A stretch of 64,000 nt of DNA from Erythrobacter sp. (GTDB lineage Bacteria > Pseudomonadota > Alphaproteobacteria > Sphingomonadales > Sphingomonadaceae): contig CP073261.1 of assembly GCA_019739335.1 (NCBI GenBank), positions 434,001 through 498,000 on the forward strand, read 5' to 3'. A program made the translations under genes and the position numbers. The stretch's first letter is position 1. Each line of letters opens with the position of its first letter. Under the pieces are notes generated by a model, which searched no databases, was not told where the DNA came from, and saw nothing but the letters and a program-made list of their open reading frames with translations. Shown piece by piece: positions 1-10,759 of this stretch.

Positions 1-417
1 GAAGCGATCGCATTCGGCTACGGCAGTGTCTATGGCGAGTTGCGCCATGTCGAGGCTTAGCAGCCCTTCGTCGCCGAGCATAAGGCCGTGTCGATAAAGC
101 AGCATGCCTCCCTGCGACCAGATGTCGAAATGGCCGAGCCAGAGCTGTTCGTTGATCAGCGCCAGCAACTCGTAGGCGACTCTGCGTTTTTCCTCTCCCA
201 CCCGAATCTCCGGCAGGCAGAGCAATTGCAGCACGTGGTCCTCACGCCGCCAGATCGCCCGGAGCTGGTAAGTGGTCCAACTCCCCGGAATCTCGACTGA
301 AACCTCGTCTTCCGAAACTTGCTCGCATTCCCACCCATGCGCTTCGAACAGCGCAGTGAGCATTTCCACCGGAGCGGCATCTTCTGACGATTCCATCGTT
401 GCGCGGTCGGCAATCAT
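1..417 (-). CDS. YbjN-domain protein, 3' end outside window
   Basis: The minus strand is open without a stop from an ATG at 417 to the window edge (139 codons), so the C-terminus is missing. The translation reads MIADRATMESSEDAAPVEML, then a compact alpha/beta segment with ALFEAHGWECEQV, SWTTYQLRAIWRRED, LQLLCLPEIRV and a WSQGGMLLYRHGL stretch. This is the pattern of the YbjN family (sensory-transduction regulator fold, type III chaperone-like), whose biochemical role is not settled. An in-frame TAA lies a little upstream of the ATG, so the gene cannot extend far. It runs in the same direction as the division cluster and is separated from the SPOR gene by about 170 bp. Family assignment is by sequence style only. 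Confidence 0.75.
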   Translation of the reverse strand, partial: MIADRATMESSEDAAPVEMLTALFEAHGWECEQVSEDEVSVEIPGSWTTYQLRAIWRREDHVLQLLCLPEIRVGEEKRRVAYELLALINEQLWLGHFDIWSQGGMLLYRHGLMLGDEGLLSLDMAQLAIDTAVAECDRF

Positions 418-586
418 CGGGCGGAGAGGGCTGTGCTGGTCATGCCGGGCTTAATGCGTCGGCAAGCATAATAGGTGCAATCGGCACGGCTCAAACGATC
501 GGGCAAAACTCATCTGGGCTGTTTACAAGGTGTGCAAAACTGCACCGAGACCGCGTGAAACTGCCTCAAGCGGACGCACAATCGGT

Positions 587-2179
587 TCAATCGATCGCGC
601 GCACTTCCTCGCCAGCAGTGCTGGTGAAGCGGAAGGCATCGACGCCGACTGCGCCCAACTGGGTGACAAACTGATCCGCCGCGCGCGCCGACTCGAACGG
701 ACCGGTCAGCAGTCGATTCGCCTGGTTCCAGCGCGCGGTGTAGGCCTCGCGGCCATCCAGCAAACCGTCGGCGCTGCGACCTATCCGCCGCCAGTCGAAT
801 CGGAAGGCGGCAACATCCTGTCCGGTTGCTACCTGCACCCAATGGCGACTGGGATGCGCGGGCGGCGGCGGCGGTGCTGGCGGAGGAGGCGGAGCTTCGC
901 GGGCGGGGGTGATGGCAGTGATATCCACCGCGCCTGCTGCCGGAGCCACCGGCAGGCCATCGCCGGGCAAAGTGAACTCGGCGAAGGCTTCGGCGAGATC
1001 GAGAGGCTCTTCGACGGGTTCGGGCGAATTCGAGATCGAGAAGGAGGGCCTGGCCTCTGCTGTCGCCGCGGGTCCGGGGACCACCTCATCCAGAGCGGCA
1101 ACGACGACAGGTTCGGCCGTCGCTTCGGACTGTACTGCGGGCGGCGCTACCGCTTCTCCGGCGAGCGCGGCGGCAAGCACCGGTTCGGGCGGACGGGCAG
1201 GCGGCGGAGGAACCTGCGTGGCTGCTACCAGCGCGGGCAGTTCCCCACCGCTTGCGGGGACCGCAGGCGGCGTAGCCTGCACGACCTCGGTGGAAACCGG
1301 CGGACCCAATGGCTCGCCGCTCGGAGTCAAACGATCGGTGCCGGCATTCCCGGACGGTGAGGCGGGCTCCTGCACATCGTCGCCCATCGCCATCACCTGA
1401 GCCGAATCACGCCCGATATCTGCGGCAGGCGGGAAACGCCCGAGATTGGCTGCGGCCGCCTGCTGCGCGCGCGTCAGGCGCGGCATGTAGCGCAGGTAGG
1501 GCGCCAGCCGCCCGGAGAGGCGCGGCGGCAGCATGGTTTCGGCAATCGTCACGGCCTCGTCATCCTGGCCCAGGATGGCGAGCGCAAAAGCGCGGCTGCG
1601 ATAGGCACTGCGATCCTGCCGTTGCAGCAAGGGCAGCAGTGTTGCTTCGGACGCCGGCCCGTCGCCCGACATGGCATAGGAAAGCGCCAATCGCCGGATA
1701 ACCTCGTCGCTCTCCTCGCGCGAGAGGGCCTGACGGTAGAGGCGCTGGGCACGGGCATTGTTGCCCACCAGATCATAGGCCAGTCCTCGTTCGCCGGCGT
1801 AGCGCGAGAGTGAAGCACCGGCAGCACTGGCGTTGTCGAACAGTTGGACCGCAATCGCGCCTTCACCCCGGCGAACCGCCACCAGCGCCAAGCCGGTGAG
1901 GACTGCCTCGTCTTCCGGGCGCTGTGCCTGGGCGCGGCTAAAGAAGCCGAGAGCAGCCTGAATATCGTTGAGTGCAAGCGAGGCATACCCCGCATCGATC
2001 AGTGCGCTGACACTGTCCGGATTGCGCGACAGCCGCCGCAAGGCATCGCTGAGTGCTTCGTTCTCGGGACCGGGCACAGACTGCACCACTTCCTGCGCGA
2101 CTGCGGGCAGAGGAGCACTGGCCAAAGCCACAAGCGCGGAGGAAACAAGGAGACAAGCAATAGGGCGCGAACAATTCAT
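587..2179 (-). CDS. Exported TPR and SPOR-domain protein
   Basis: The product is 530 aa. It has a cleavable signal peptide ending near PAVAQ (about residue 29), a helical TPR-like solenoid at about residues 45-215, a long Pro/Ala-rich linker at about 230-445 that includes a run of prolines, and a C-terminal SPOR domain starting near HWVQVATGQDVAAFRFDWRR. SPOR domains bind denuded septal peptidoglycan, so the protein is expected in the periplasm at the division site. It starts 73 bp after the ftsZ stop on the same strand, making it the distal attachment of the division cluster. TPR-SPOR proteins of this layout are common near cell-wall genes in Sphingomonadales. Its partner proteins cannot be read from the sequence. 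Confidence 0.85.
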   Translation of the reverse strand: MNCSRPIACLLVSSALVALASAPLPAVAQEVVQSVPGPENEALSDALRRLSRNPDSVSALIDAGYASLALNDIQAALGFFSRAQAQRPEDEAVLTGLALVAVRRGEGAIAVQLFDNASAAGASLSRYAGERGLAYDLVGNNARAQRLYRQALSREESDEVIRRLALSYAMSGDGPASEATLLPLLQRQDRSAYRSRAFALAILGQDDEAVTIAETMLPPRLSGRLAPYLRYMPRLTRAQQAAAANLGRFPPAADIGRDSAQVMAMGDDVQEPASPSGNAGTDRLTPSGEPLGPPVSTEVVQATPPAVPASGGELPALVAATQVPPPPARPPEPVLAAALAGEAVAPPAVQSEATAEPVVVAALDEVVPGPAATAEARPSFSISNSPEPVEEPLDLAEAFAEFTLPGDGLPVAPAAGAVDITAITPAREAPPPPPAPPPPPAHPSRHWVQVATGQDVAAFRFDWRRIGRSADGLLDGREAYTARWNQANRLLTGPFESARAADQFVTQLGAVGVDAFRFTSTAGEEVRAID

Positions 2180-2252
2180 ATGCCGCGCCCTATAGCGAAT
2201 TCACTGAACCGGGCGAGAACGGATTCCACCCGAAATCGACAGGACGTGGCGA

Positions 2253-3911
2253 CTACTGGTTGTTCTGCCGACCAAGGAAGCGCGGAATCCGCATGGAGCC
2301 GCCATCGTCGTCCCCGTCATCATCGTCGTCGCCTTCGTCGCCCTTACCCTGTCGCGAGAGGTTGGCCATGCGTTCGAACAGTGTACTGCCTCCGCCCGAA
2401 GGCGGAGCTGCTGGTGCCGGAGCAGGCGGCGCGGGTTCAGCGCTGGCCGAAGCTTCACCGCCACTTTCGCCCTGTGAAGCCGCCGCCGCGCCCAGCATCC
2501 GCGCGCGCCTCCCGCCCATTCCCGGCTGAACCGCTTCGTCGGCTTCCACCAATCGGTTCGCATCGAGAAGCAGTTCGTCGTCAGCGTCACCCTCTTCGGT
2601 CGTGGTTGGCTGATCGGCACTGTCTTCCATCGGCGCAGTCAGGGTGAAGGCAAGATCGTCGTCTTCCTCGCCTTCATCCGCGCCGTAGCCATCATCGGCA
2701 TCCGTGCCGAAAGCGGAGTCGTCCGCCGCATCGGGCATTGGCTTCGAATGCGTCCCGCTCTCGCTGGCTTCCGTAACGGAAGTGGAATCGTCCGCGCTCT
2801 CTTCCATCGCGCCGAGATCGAGAGTGTCCTCCTCTTCGACGGGATCCGCCGCAGGAATGGCCGCCGGGATCGGCATCACCGGGCGCGACGGCCCGCGCGA
2901 GGCCGACAGATCGAGCGTACGCGAGGCGGATTCGGGATATTCGGCGCTCTGGTCGATGCCGGTAGCGACTACCGAAACGCGGATCTTGCCATCGAGATCG
3001 GGATTGAAGGCGCTGCCCCAGATAATGTTGGCTTCCGGGTCCACCAGCTCGCGGATGTGGTTCGCCGCTTCGTCCACTTCGAGCAGCTTCATGTCCTCGC
3101 CGCCGATGATCGAGATGATCACGCCGCGCGCGCCCTGCATCGACACCCCGTCGAGCAACGGGTTGGCGATGGCGCGTTCGGCGGCTTCGAGCGCGCGATT
3201 GTCGCCCTCGCCCTCGCCGGTGCCCATCATCGCCTTGCCCATTTCTCCCATCACCGAACGCACGTCGGCAAAGTCGAGATTGATGAGGCCCGGCATCACC
3301 ATCAGATCGGTGATCGAGCGGACGCCCTGTTGCAGCACCTCGTCGGCGAGCATGAAGGCTTCCTTGAACGTGGTATCGGCCTTGGCCACCAGGAACAGGT
3401 TCTGGTTCGGGATGACGATGAGCGTGTCGACGTTCTTCTGCAGTTCGTCGATGCCGTTTTCGGCAGCGCGCATCCGCCGGGTGCCTTCGAACAGGAACGG
3501 CTTGGTGACCACGCCGACCGTGAGGATGCCTTTGTCCCGCGCCACCTTGGCGATCACCGGAGCCGCACCGGTTCCGGTGCCGCCGCCCATGCCCGCCGCG
3601 ATGAAGACCATGTTCACGCCTTCCAGCGCACGCTCGATTTCCTCGGTAGTCTCTTCCGCCGCCGCGCGCCCGACTTCGGGCCGCGATCCGGCGCCCAGTC
3701 CCTGGGTAATATCCGGGCCGAGCTGAATGCGGTGTTCCGCCGATGACGTGTTGAGCGCCTGCGCGTCGGTATTGGCGACGATGAAGTCGACACCTTCGAT
3801 TTCCGCATCGATCATGTTGGAAATGGCGTTGCCGCCCGCCCCGCCCACACCGATCACGGTGATGCGCGGACGAAGTTCCTCCACCGAAGGCGGGCCGATA
3901 TTGATGCTCAT
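2253..3911 (-). CDS. ftsZ: Cell division protein FtsZ
   Basis: FtsZ is the tubulin-like GTPase that forms the cytoplasmic Z ring. The 552-aa product carries [13 protein letters not shown] near residue 20, the tubulin signature GGGTGTG at about 109-115 and the T7-loop region around NLDFADVR. A long, very acidic and disordered C-terminal linker (from about residue 330) leads to the conserved tail [11 protein letters not shown] that binds FtsA and other partners. I chose the ATG at 3911 (MSINIGPPS) over an in-frame ATG 16 codons upstream because the family begins close to this point. It is the last core gene of the dcw cluster. The 97-bp gap after ftsA is one of the few spaces in the cluster and could hold an extra ftsZ promoter. 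Confidence 0.98.
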   Translation of the reverse strand: MSINIGPPSVEELRPRITVIGVGGAGGNAISNMIDAEIEGVDFIVANTDAQALNTSSAEHRIQLGPDITQGLGAGSRPEVGRAAAEETTEEIERALEGVNMVFIAAGMGGGTGTGAAPVIAKVARDKGILTVGVVTKPFLFEGTRRMRAAENGIDELQKNVDTLIVIPNQNLFLVAKADTTFKEAFMLADEVLQQGVRSITDLMVMPGLINLDFADVRSVMGEMGKAMMGTGEGEGDNRALEAAERAIANPLLDGVSMQGARGVIISIIGGEDMKLLEVDEAANHIRELVDPEANIIWGSAFNPDLDGKIRVSVVATGIDQSAEYPESASRTLDLSASRGPSRPVMPIPAAIPAADPVEEEDTLDLGAMEESADDSTSVTEASESGTHSKPMPDAADDSAFGTDADDGYGADEGEEDDDLAFTLTAPMEDSADQPTTTEEGDADDELLLDANRLVEADEAVQPGMGGRRARMLGAAAASQGESGGEASASAEPAPPAPAPAAPPSGGGSTLFERMANLSRQGKGDEGDDDDDGDDDGGSMRIPRFLGRQNNQ

Positions 3912-4008
3912 TGTGTCGTTTCCCCAAGGAGAGGCTGGAATGCAATTGGACAAGACCATGCCACAAAGCGAATCACAGGGTTAATGGTTGGCCGTATAGT
4001 ATCCACAG

Positions 4009-5310
4009 CTAGAAATATTCCTTCATCGCACCCCATACGCGCAACAGCGTATCGACCGGCCCGTAGGATGTGGTGCGGGTGAAGCGCGATCCGACCGAGC
4101 GGATGTCGATCGGATCCGCTGCCGCGTAGAGCACCAACCCCGCGAGCGTGGCGAAACCGGGGGTGGTATGCGCTTCGGGCAGGCCCTTCAGCGCCAGTGG
4201 CTTGCCGATCCGGACTGGCACACCCAGCGTACTCTGGGCATAGTCCGCGAGCCCGGCCAGCTCCGCCCCGCCGCCGGTAATGACCACCTGCCGCGCGCGC
4301 GATCCGGGCTGGCCACCGGCAAAGCCCATGTTCTCCAGCGCCCGCCCGATATCGCGCATCATCAGATCGAGTTCGCCGGTGATGACGGTGATCAGTTCGG
4401 CGCGCGGCACCTGATTACGATCGTCCGCCCCGCGCGCGACCGGGCCGCGCCCTTCCTCGCCCGGCGCGGTGACCGAAATCATCTCGCGGTGATCGGACTT
4501 GCTCGCCATTGCCGAACCGTTGACGCATTTCAGCCGTTCGGCCTGGAAACGGCGAATCGAGAAGGCCGATGCGATGGCGTCTGTAATATCGCCCGATCCG
4601 CGCGGGATCGCCGTCAGCCCCACCAGCCGCCCGGCCGCATAGACCGCGACATTGGTCACTTCGCCGCCGAATTCCACCATCGCCACGCCCAGATCGCGCT
4701 CTTCGGCGGTCAGGCAGGCGTAGCCGGTGGCGAGCGGCGAGGCGACCACGCCCTCGACATCGAAATGCGCGTTCTGCACCGCTTCGGTGACATTGCGGAT
4801 CGGCGCGCCGTCCGCCAGCATCACGTGGATATCCACGCCCAGCCGTTCGGCGTGCAGCCCCTTGGGATTGGCCACGCCGTGCGCGCCATCGAGGAAATAG
4901 CAGGCGGGTTGCGCGTGGAGCACAGAGCGTCCGTCGGGTTGGATGGTATCGCGCGCTGCCACCAGCAGCGTCTCGATATCCTCTTCCTCGATCCGGCGGC
5001 CGCCGATGCCGATTTCAACCGGGCGTATCTCGCTCGCCAGCCCCGCACCCGAACAGCCGATCCATACGCTTTCGACATTGGTCCCGGCCAGCTTCTCGGC
5101 CCGGTCAAGCGCGTCGCGCGCAGCATGGGTAGCGGCGGCCATGTCCACCACGTAGCCGCGCGAAATGCCCTGACTGGCGCGGTGGCCGCTGCCGAGCACC
5201 TGCATTTCGCCGTTCTCGGTAATCGCGGCAATGATCGCAGAGACCCGGAACGAGCCGATATTCACCGCGCCAAATACACGCGCGATGCGTTGATGCTGCG
5301 GCATAGCCAT
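4009..5310 (-). CDS. ftsA: Cell division protein FtsA
   Basis: FtsA is the actin-like ATPase that ties FtsZ filaments to the inner membrane. The 433-aa product starts MAMPQHQRIARVFGAVNIGS and has the actin-type phosphate and adenosine loops, including VNIGSFRVSAIIA near the N-terminus and VVITGGGAELAGL near residue 350. It ends in the amphipathic helix RVWGAMKEYF that serves as the membrane anchor. The ATG at 5310-5308 shares its A with the ftsQ stop (TGATG), which fixes the start and implies translational coupling. The reading frame stays open far upstream, but that part is only a shadow over ftsQ. Confidence 0.97.
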   Translation of the reverse strand: MAMPQHQRIARVFGAVNIGSFRVSAIIAAITENGEMQVLGSGHRASQGISRGYVVDMAAATHAARDALDRAEKLAGTNVESVWIGCSGAGLASEIRPVEIGIGGRRIEEEDIETLLVAARDTIQPDGRSVLHAQPACYFLDGAHGVANPKGLHAERLGVDIHVMLADGAPIRNVTEAVQNAHFDVEGVVASPLATGYACLTAEERDLGVAMVEFGGEVTNVAVYAAGRLVGLTAIPRGSGDITDAIASAFSIRRFQAERLKCVNGSAMASKSDHREMISVTAPGEEGRGPVARGADDRNQVPRAELITVITGELDLMMRDIGRALENMGFAGGQPGSRARQVVITGGGAELAGLADYAQSTLGVPVRIGKPLALKGLPEAHTTPGFATLAGLVLYAAADPIDIRSVGSRFTRTTSYGPVDTLLRVWGAMKEYF

Positions 5311-6221
5311 CAGCTGTCCTCCCCCATTGCCAGTTCTTCTGCCTCGGCCCGGCCCGGCACGCTCATGTACATGCGCGGCGCATTGCGCATATCGAAGCTG
5401 GCGGCCTGCCCGCCGATCAGCCGGTGCACGCCATCGGCCTGCGCAAAGCTGATCAGTGCGGCGGCCGATTTTTCCTCGCCTTCGGGCAAGGCAAGCCGCT
5501 GGCCGGTGGCGAAGGTGAGATTCCAGCGCCGGTTCCCCACCCATTCGGCACCCGTCACCTGCGATTGCAGCGCGGGCGCAGCGTCGAGCAGCGCGGTCAG
5601 GTCTTCCACCCGGTCCTGCGCGCCGGGGCCTTCGATCAGCAGGTAGTCCTCCGCCGCATTGCGGGCGATGGGTTCGAGTTCGACCCCGGTGGGATCGATC
5701 AGCATCAGCCGGTCGGGCCGGGCGAGCACGGCATGCGGCTGGCGCTCGATGATGTCGACGATCAGCGTGGCGGGCAGCTGGCGCGACACACGCGCGTCCT
5801 GCACCCACGGCAGTTCCATCAGTTCTGCCCGCAGGGCCTGCATATCCACCCGCGTCATCGCCAGATCCTGCTGGCCGAGCGCGCGTTCATAGACAGCCAT
5901 TTCGTTCATCCGCTCGGTGCCGGTTACCTGCACATTGGCCACACGGTATCCGGCGTTGGAGGCGATGTGCGCGACGCGGTCGGAAATAACTGCACTCGCG
6001 CCGGAGACATTGGCGATGAACAGCGCCAGCGCCACGCCGCTGCCCAGGATCAGCACCATGAACGCCTTGTGCAGCTGGCTTTCGGTGAACGGCAGCAGGG
6101 CCAACGCGCGCCACAGCCACGAACTGCCGGTGCTGCGCGCCTGCCGCACGCGGCGACTGGTGCCCTGCGCGCGGGCTTGCCGCCGGACGCCGGGGGTCTT
6201 GCGGGTGACGGTGCGCGCCAT
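5310..6221 (-). CDS. ftsQ: Cell division protein FtsQ
   Basis: FtsQ is the bitopic divisome scaffold that joins FtsA/FtsZ to the later FtsL/FtsI/FtsW proteins. The 303-aa product has a basic cytoplasmic tail (MARTVTRKTPGVRRQARAQG), one membrane helix near residues 55-75 (FMVLILGSGVALALFIA) and a POTRA domain from about VAHIASNAGYRVANVQVTG, followed by the beta domain. The start is the ATG at 6221, which overlaps the ddl stop as TGATG. An upstream in-frame ATG would add 29 residues of ddl shadow and was not used. Confidence 0.95.
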   Translation of the reverse strand: MARTVTRKTPGVRRQARAQGTSRRVRQARSTGSSWLWRALALLPFTESQLHKAFMVLILGSGVALALFIANVSGASAVISDRVAHIASNAGYRVANVQVTGTERMNEMAVYERALGQQDLAMTRVDMQALRAELMELPWVQDARVSRQLPATLIVDIIERQPHAVLARPDRLMLIDPTGVELEPIARNAAEDYLLIEGPGAQDRVEDLTALLDAAPALQSQVTGAEWVGNRRWNLTFATGQRLALPEGEEKSAAALISFAQADGVHRLIGGQAASFDMRNAPRMYMSVPGRAEAEELAMGEDS

Positions 6222-7183
6222 CAGCCGAGTTTCCCGAAGCGGCGCCCAAAACGCCGGAGCGCCTCTTCGACGATCATTTCGCACAGCTGCGGATATTCGA
6301 TCCCGCAATGGCGCGCTTGTTCGGGAACAAGGCTGAGCGGGGTCATTCCTGGCTGAGTGTTGGTTTCAAGCACGAACAGCCCCTCCTCCCCGCGTTCGTC
6401 ATCCCAGCGGAAATCGGTGCGGCTGGTGCCGTGGCAACCGAGCACCCGGTGGGCGCGGACGGCATATTCGCGGCAGAGGGCGGCGATGTTCTCGGGGATC
6501 TGCGCGGGGAAGATGTGCTGGGTCTTGCCGTCGGTATACTTGTTCTCGAAATCGTAGAAGCCGCTGGCGACGATCAGTTCGGTGACCCCCAGTGCCCGCG
6601 TGCCCTCCGCCGTGTCGATCACCGCCGCGGTCAGTTCGCGCCCGCGGATGTATGGCTCGGCAAGCAGGCTTTCGAACTGCTGCCAAGGCCCCCTGGCATC
6701 GCGGGCAATCGGGTTGCCGCAATTGCTTCCGTCCGTGACGATGGCAACGCCGACGCTGCTGCCTTCGTTGACCGGCTTCAGCACATAGGGCCGCGCGATG
6801 GGATCGCCGGTGTACAGCTCTTCCGAACGCACCACCCGCCCGCCGGGCATCGGCACGCCGTGAGGGACGAGCGCCTGCTTGGTCAGTTCCTTGTCGATCG
6901 CGACCACCGAGGTGGCGAGGCCCGAATGGGTATAGGGAATCCCCATCAGGTCGAGCATCCCCTGCACCGTGCCGTCTTCCCCCGGCACCCCGTGCAGCGC
7001 GTTGAACACCACGTCAGGCGCCGCCTCGGCAATCCGCGCGGCAACGTCCCGCTCCATGTCGAGCCGGGTGACGCGGTGGCCAAGGCTTTCGAGCGCATCG
7101 GCGACGCCTTTGCCGCTCATTAGCGAGACCGGGCGTTCATTCGCCCAGCCGCCCATCAGGACGAGGATGTGCAAGCGATCCAT
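6221..7183 (-). CDS. ddl: D-alanine--D-alanine ligase
   Basis: This ATP-grasp ligase makes the D-Ala-D-Ala dipeptide for the pentapeptide stem, in the cytoplasm. The 320-aa product begins [20 protein letters not shown], with the family N-terminal motif GGWANERPVSLMSG, a central KPVNEGSSVGVAIV ATP-binding segment and the C-terminal metal-binding stretch VLETNTQPGMTPLSLVPEQA. Its ATG overlaps the murB stop as TGATG. A GTG one codon upstream is also possible. The B-type ligase of the dcw cluster (DdlB position, between murB and ftsQ) is the natural assignment. Confidence 0.96.
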   Translation of the reverse strand: MDRLHILVLMGGWANERPVSLMSGKGVADALESLGHRVTRLDMERDVAARIAEAAPDVVFNALHGVPGEDGTVQGMLDLMGIPYTHSGLATSVVAIDKELTKQALVPHGVPMPGGRVVRSEELYTGDPIARPYVLKPVNEGSSVGVAIVTDGSNCGNPIARDARGPWQQFESLLAEPYIRGRELTAAVIDTAEGTRALGVTELIVASGFYDFENKYTDGKTQHIFPAQIPENIAALCREYAVRAHRVLGCHGTSRTDFRWDDERGEEGLFVLETNTQPGMTPLSLVPEQARHCGIEYPQLCEMIVEEALRRFGRRFGKLG

Positions 7184-8139
7184 CACGGCCTACCCACCCG
7201 CTTGATTTCCCATTCGAGTGCCACGCCGGTCGCATCCGACACGCGGCGGCGCACTTCTTCGCCCAGCAGTTCGATATCGGCGCTGCTCGCCTCGCCGGTG
7301 TTGATCAGGAAATTGCAATGCTTCTCGCTCACCTGCGCTCCGCCCAGTGACAGTCCTCGACAGCCTGCTTCTTCGACCAGCTGCCACGCCTTCTTCCCTT
7401 CAGGGTTTTTGAAAGTCGATCCGCCGGTCTTGGTCCGCAAAGGCTGCGAATTCTCGCGTTCGGCGGCGATCCGGTCCATTTCCGCGCCGATTACCTTGGG
7501 ATCGCCCGGAACGCCCTTGAACCGTGCGGCGACGACGATCGCGCCATCGGGCAGGCGCGAATGGCGGTACGAATAGTTGAGATCGGACACCGGAATGTTC
7601 ACGCAGTTCCCATCGGCCATGACCACGTCGCAATCGACCAGAATGTCGGCCACCTCGCGCCCGTAGGCACCGCCGTTCATGCGCACGAAGCCGCCCACTG
7701 TGCCGGGAATGCCGCGGAGGAATTCCAGCCCGGCAATCCCGGCATCGCGTGCCGCCGAGGCCACGAGAATGCCCGGAGCACCGCCGCCGCATTCGATCAC
7801 TTGATCGCGCTTCACTTCGACACTCGAAAACGCCTTGCCCAGCCGCACCACCACGCCGGGCACCCCGCCATCGCGGATGATGAGATTGGAGCCGAGCCCC
7901 AGCGCCATCACCGGGGTTTCGGGTTCTAGGCGGGAGAGGAAAGAGGTCAGGTCTTCGAGATCGGCAGGTTCGAACAGCCAGTCCGCAGACCCGCCGCTCT
8001 TGAACCACACCAGCTTCGCCAGCGGAGCATTGCCCGTCAGGTCGCCGCGGACGCCCCTCGGCACATGGCCGCCGGCGGTCGCCTCGTGGTCCGATCCGGG
8101 AGCCGGCTGGGCGCGCATCTGTTCGTCGGGCTGGATCAT
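7183..8139 (-). CDS. murB: UDP-N-acetylenolpyruvoylglucosamine reductase MurB
   Basis: MurB is the FAD-dependent NADPH reductase that makes UDP-MurNAc from UDP-GlcNAc-enolpyruvate. The 318-aa product shows the FAD-binding stretches [14 protein letters not shown] and [13 protein letters not shown], the SYRHSRLP loop, [10 protein letters not shown] with the catalytic serine, and the C-terminal [11 protein letters not shown] with the catalytic glutamate. The size fits the shorter type II class, not the long E. coli type. The ATG at 8139 (MIQPDEQ) overlaps the murC stop as ATGA. An upstream start would add 27 residues that lie inside murC. Confidence 0.96.
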   Translation of the reverse strand: MIQPDEQMRAQPAPGSDHEATAGGHVPRGVRGDLTGNAPLAKLVWFKSGGSADWLFEPADLEDLTSFLSRLEPETPVMALGLGSNLIIRDGGVPGVVVRLGKAFSSVEVKRDQVIECGGGAPGILVASAARDAGIAGLEFLRGIPGTVGGFVRMNGGAYGREVADILVDCDVVMADGNCVNIPVSDLNYSYRHSRLPDGAIVVAARFKGVPGDPKVIGAEMDRIAAERENSQPLRTKTGGSTFKNPEGKKAWQLVEEAGCRGLSLGGAQVSEKHCNFLINTGEASSADIELLGEEVRRRVSDATGVALEWEIKRVGRP

Positions 8140-9569
8140 GCCGCAGTCCCTGCGCGCAGGCGTTCGACTTCGCCAGCAAGCCCCGCTGCCCACTTGGTAA
8201 TGTCGCCCGCGCCGAGGCACACCACCATGTCGCCGGGGACCAGCACGCTGCTCAGCTTCTCGGCCAGATCGGCAGCGCCGGTAACGGTCTCTGCGTGACG
8301 ATGGCCGCGCGCCTTCAGCCCGGCGACCAGCGCGTGCTCGTCCACCCCGGCGATGGGCTCTTCCCCCGCGGTATAGACCGACGCGGCATAGACGAGGTCG
8401 GCGTCCGAGAATGCGCCCTGGAAATCGGCCAGCAGGTCGCGCAGGCGCGTGAAACGATGCGGCTGCGCCACCGCGATCACCCGCCCGCTCGCCGCCTCGC
8501 GTGCGGCGGAAAGCACCGCGCGGATTTCCACCGGATGGTGCGCGTAATCGTCGATCACCCGCACATCGGGGGCACCAAAAGTCGTGATCGTGCCCACATG
8601 GGTGAACCGCCGCCGCACCCCGCCGAAGCGGGCAAAGCCGGAGCGGATCGTTTCCGCGCCGCAGCCCATTTCCAGCGCCACGGCAATCGCCGCGCAGGCG
8701 TTCTGGACATTGTGCCGACCCGGCATCGGCAATTCGATCCCGTCGATCCGCGTCTCGGTGCCGTCACGGTCGGTCTGCACCGCGTCGAAGCGGGAGACGC
8801 CGCCGGAAGCGACGACGTTCTCGGCGCGCACATCGGCATGGGGAGAAAAGCCGTAGGTAATCACCCGCCGGTCGCGCACCTTGGCGATGACATTGCGCAC
8901 TTCGTCATGATCGAGGCACAGCACCGCCGCGCCATAGAAGGGCACGTTCTCGATGAATTCGAGGAAGGCGTCCTTCACCTTGTCGAAGCTGCCGTAGTGA
9001 TCGAGATGTTCGGGATCGATATTGGTGACCACGGCAATGGTGCCGTCCAATCGCAGGAAGCTGCCGTCGCTCTCGTCGGCTTCCACCACCATCCAGTCGC
9101 TCGCGCCAAGCCGTGCGTTGGAACCGTAGCTTTCGATGATCCCGCCGTTGATCACGGTAGGGTCCACCCCGCCTGCATCGAGAAGCGCGGCGATCATGCT
9201 GGTAGTGGTCGTCTTCCCGTGCGTGCCCGCCACCGCCACGGTCCGCTTCAGACGCATCAGTTCGGCGAGCATTTCCGCGCGGCGCACCACCGGAATGCGA
9301 TTGTCGAGCGCGGCGGCGACTTCGGGATTGGTGCGGCGCACGGCGGTGGAGGTGACCACCACGGCGGCATCACCAAGGTTCGCCGCATCGTGACCGATGC
9401 TCACCTTGATCCCGCTCGCCCGCAGAGCCTCGATCCGCGCGCTTTCGGCAATATCGCTGCCCTGAACGCGATATCCCAGATTGTGCATCACTTCGGCAAT
9501 GCCCGACATGCCGATCCCGCCGATCCCGACGAAATGGATCGTGCCGATATCGGTGCCGACGCCCTTCAT
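8136..9569 (-). CDS. murC: UDP-N-acetylmuramate--L-alanine ligase MurC
   Basis: MurC adds the first amino acid, L-Ala, to UDP-MurNAc. The 477-aa product begins [20 protein letters not shown] with the Rossmann [12 protein letters not shown] motif. It has the Mur ligase P-loop [14 protein letters not shown] near residue 115, the central [12 protein letters not shown] acidic motif and the C-terminal VIDDYAHHP motif of the family. ATGA overlaps on both sides couple it to murG upstream and murB downstream. Length is normal for the family. Confidence 0.97.
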   Translation of the reverse strand: MKGVGTDIGTIHFVGIGGIGMSGIAEVMHNLGYRVQGSDIAESARIEALRASGIKVSIGHDAANLGDAAVVVTSTAVRRTNPEVAAALDNRIPVVRRAEMLAELMRLKRTVAVAGTHGKTTTTSMIAALLDAGGVDPTVINGGIIESYGSNARLGASDWMVVEADESDGSFLRLDGTIAVVTNIDPEHLDHYGSFDKVKDAFLEFIENVPFYGAAVLCLDHDEVRNVIAKVRDRRVITYGFSPHADVRAENVVASGGVSRFDAVQTDRDGTETRIDGIELPMPGRHNVQNACAAIAVALEMGCGAETIRSGFARFGGVRRRFTHVGTITTFGAPDVRVIDDYAHHPVEIRAVLSAAREAASGRVIAVAQPHRFTRLRDLLADFQGAFSDADLVYAASVYTAGEEPIAGVDEHALVAGLKARGHRHAETVTGAADLAEKLSSVLVPGDMVVCLGAGDITKWAAGLAGEVERLRAGTAA

Positions 9570-10759
9570 TGCGCTGCATCCCGCGCCGCGCCCTCGGCGG
9601 CGGCTTCCTGCGACGCCCCACGCGCATTGTTTTCGCCGACGCGGATCACATCCATCATGTCCGCCCCGCCGAAGCTTTCAACTAGGTCGGCCAGATCGCT
9701 CGCCGCCTTGGGTCGTCCGCAGTTCCACGCCGCATGCGCAGCAGTCGCCAGCGATTCCGGGCGTTGCGCCATGGCGTTGATCTGCTTGGCCAGTTCCTTG
9801 GCCTCGAAGCGCGACTGGCGGATCGAGCGCGCCCCGCCCGCCTTGACCATTTCGCGGGTATTCGCGGCCTGGTGATCGTCGGTGGCGATGGGCAGTGGCA
9901 CGAGGATCGCCGGTCGGCCCACGGCGGTCAGTTCGGCAATCGTCGAAGCGCCTGCGCGGCCAATGAACAGGTGCGCGTCGGCGAGCGTGGCCGCCATATC
10001 CTCGAAATAGGTCGCCAGCTCGGCGGGAATATCGTGGTTGGCATAGCGAGAACGCACCGCTTCCATATCCTCCGGGCGGCACTGCTGCGTCACCTGCAAG
10101 CGGCTGCGCAGCGCGGGCGAGAGCATCGACAGGCCATCGGGCACCACTTCGGAAAGCACCCGCGCGCCCTGACTGCCGCCGGTCACCAGCACGCGGAACA
10201 GCCCGTCCTCGGTGAAGGCGGGAAAGGGTTCATCGCGCAGGGCCAGCACCGCGTGACGCACCGGATTGCCGACGAGGTGGGTCTTTTCGAGATGGGCGGG
10301 CTTCAGCCGTTCGACATCGGGATAGGCAGTGGCAATCGCGTTCACGCCGCCCGCCAGCAGGCGGTTTACCCGGCCCAGCACCGCGTTCTGTTCGTGGATC
10401 ACGGTGGCAATCCCCGCCGACTTCGCGCCCAGCAGCGCAGGCAAAGCGGGATAGCCGCCGAAGCCGATCACAGCACTCGGCTGGAACGTCTCGTACAGCC
10501 GCTTGGCCATGGAGCGGCCCTTGAGCACGGCGGAAATGGCGGCGAACCAGCGCAGCGGGTTCTTGCCGAAGCGTCCGGCGGGCAGCACGTGGGCGGTGAG
10601 GAAATCGGGCTTGCCGGGGATCGCGGCGCCACGCTCATCGGTGATCAGCGCCACGTGATGCCCGCGCCGTTCCAGTTCCTGCGCCAGCGCAAACGCGGGC
10701 GTGAGGTGCCCTCCGGTGCCCCCGGCGGCCAGCACGAAATGGCGCGAGGATGCGGTCAT
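9566..10759 (-). CDS. murG: Lipid II synthase MurG (UDP-GlcNAc transferase)
   Basis: MurG transfers GlcNAc from UDP-GlcNAc to lipid I on the cytoplasmic face of the inner membrane, giving lipid II. The 397-aa GT28 product begins [20 protein letters not shown] with the diagnostic GGTGGH loop at residues 13-18. It has [16 protein letters not shown] and [14 protein letters not shown] in the acceptor domain and [14 protein letters not shown] plus [13 protein letters not shown] in the donor domain. The ATG at 10759 overlaps the ftsW stop as ATGA. The frame stays open upstream over ftsW, but that part is not real. Confidence 0.97.
   Translation of the reverse strand: MTASSRHFVLAAGGTGGHLTPAFALAQELERRGHHVALITDERGAAIPGKPDFLTAHVLPAGRFGKNPLRWFAAISAVLKGRSMAKRLYETFQPSAVIGFGGYPALPALLGAKSAGIATVIHEQNAVLGRVNRLLAGGVNAIATAYPDVERLKPAHLEKTHLVGNPVRHAVLALRDEPFPAFTEDGLFRVLVTGGSQGARVLSEVVPDGLSMLSPALRSRLQVTQQCRPEDMEAVRSRYANHDIPAELATYFEDMAATLADAHLFIGRAGASTIAELTAVGRPAILVPLPIATDDHQAANTREMVKAGGARSIRQSRFEAKELAKQINAMAQRPESLATAAHAAWNCGRPKAASDLADLVESFGGADMMDVIRVGENNARGASQEAAAEGAARDAAQ

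Noticed and set aside
5311..5808. N-terminal extension of ftsA upstream of 5310
   Set aside because: The extension lies in another frame of ftsQ. The family start and the TGATG overlap fix the ATG at 5310.
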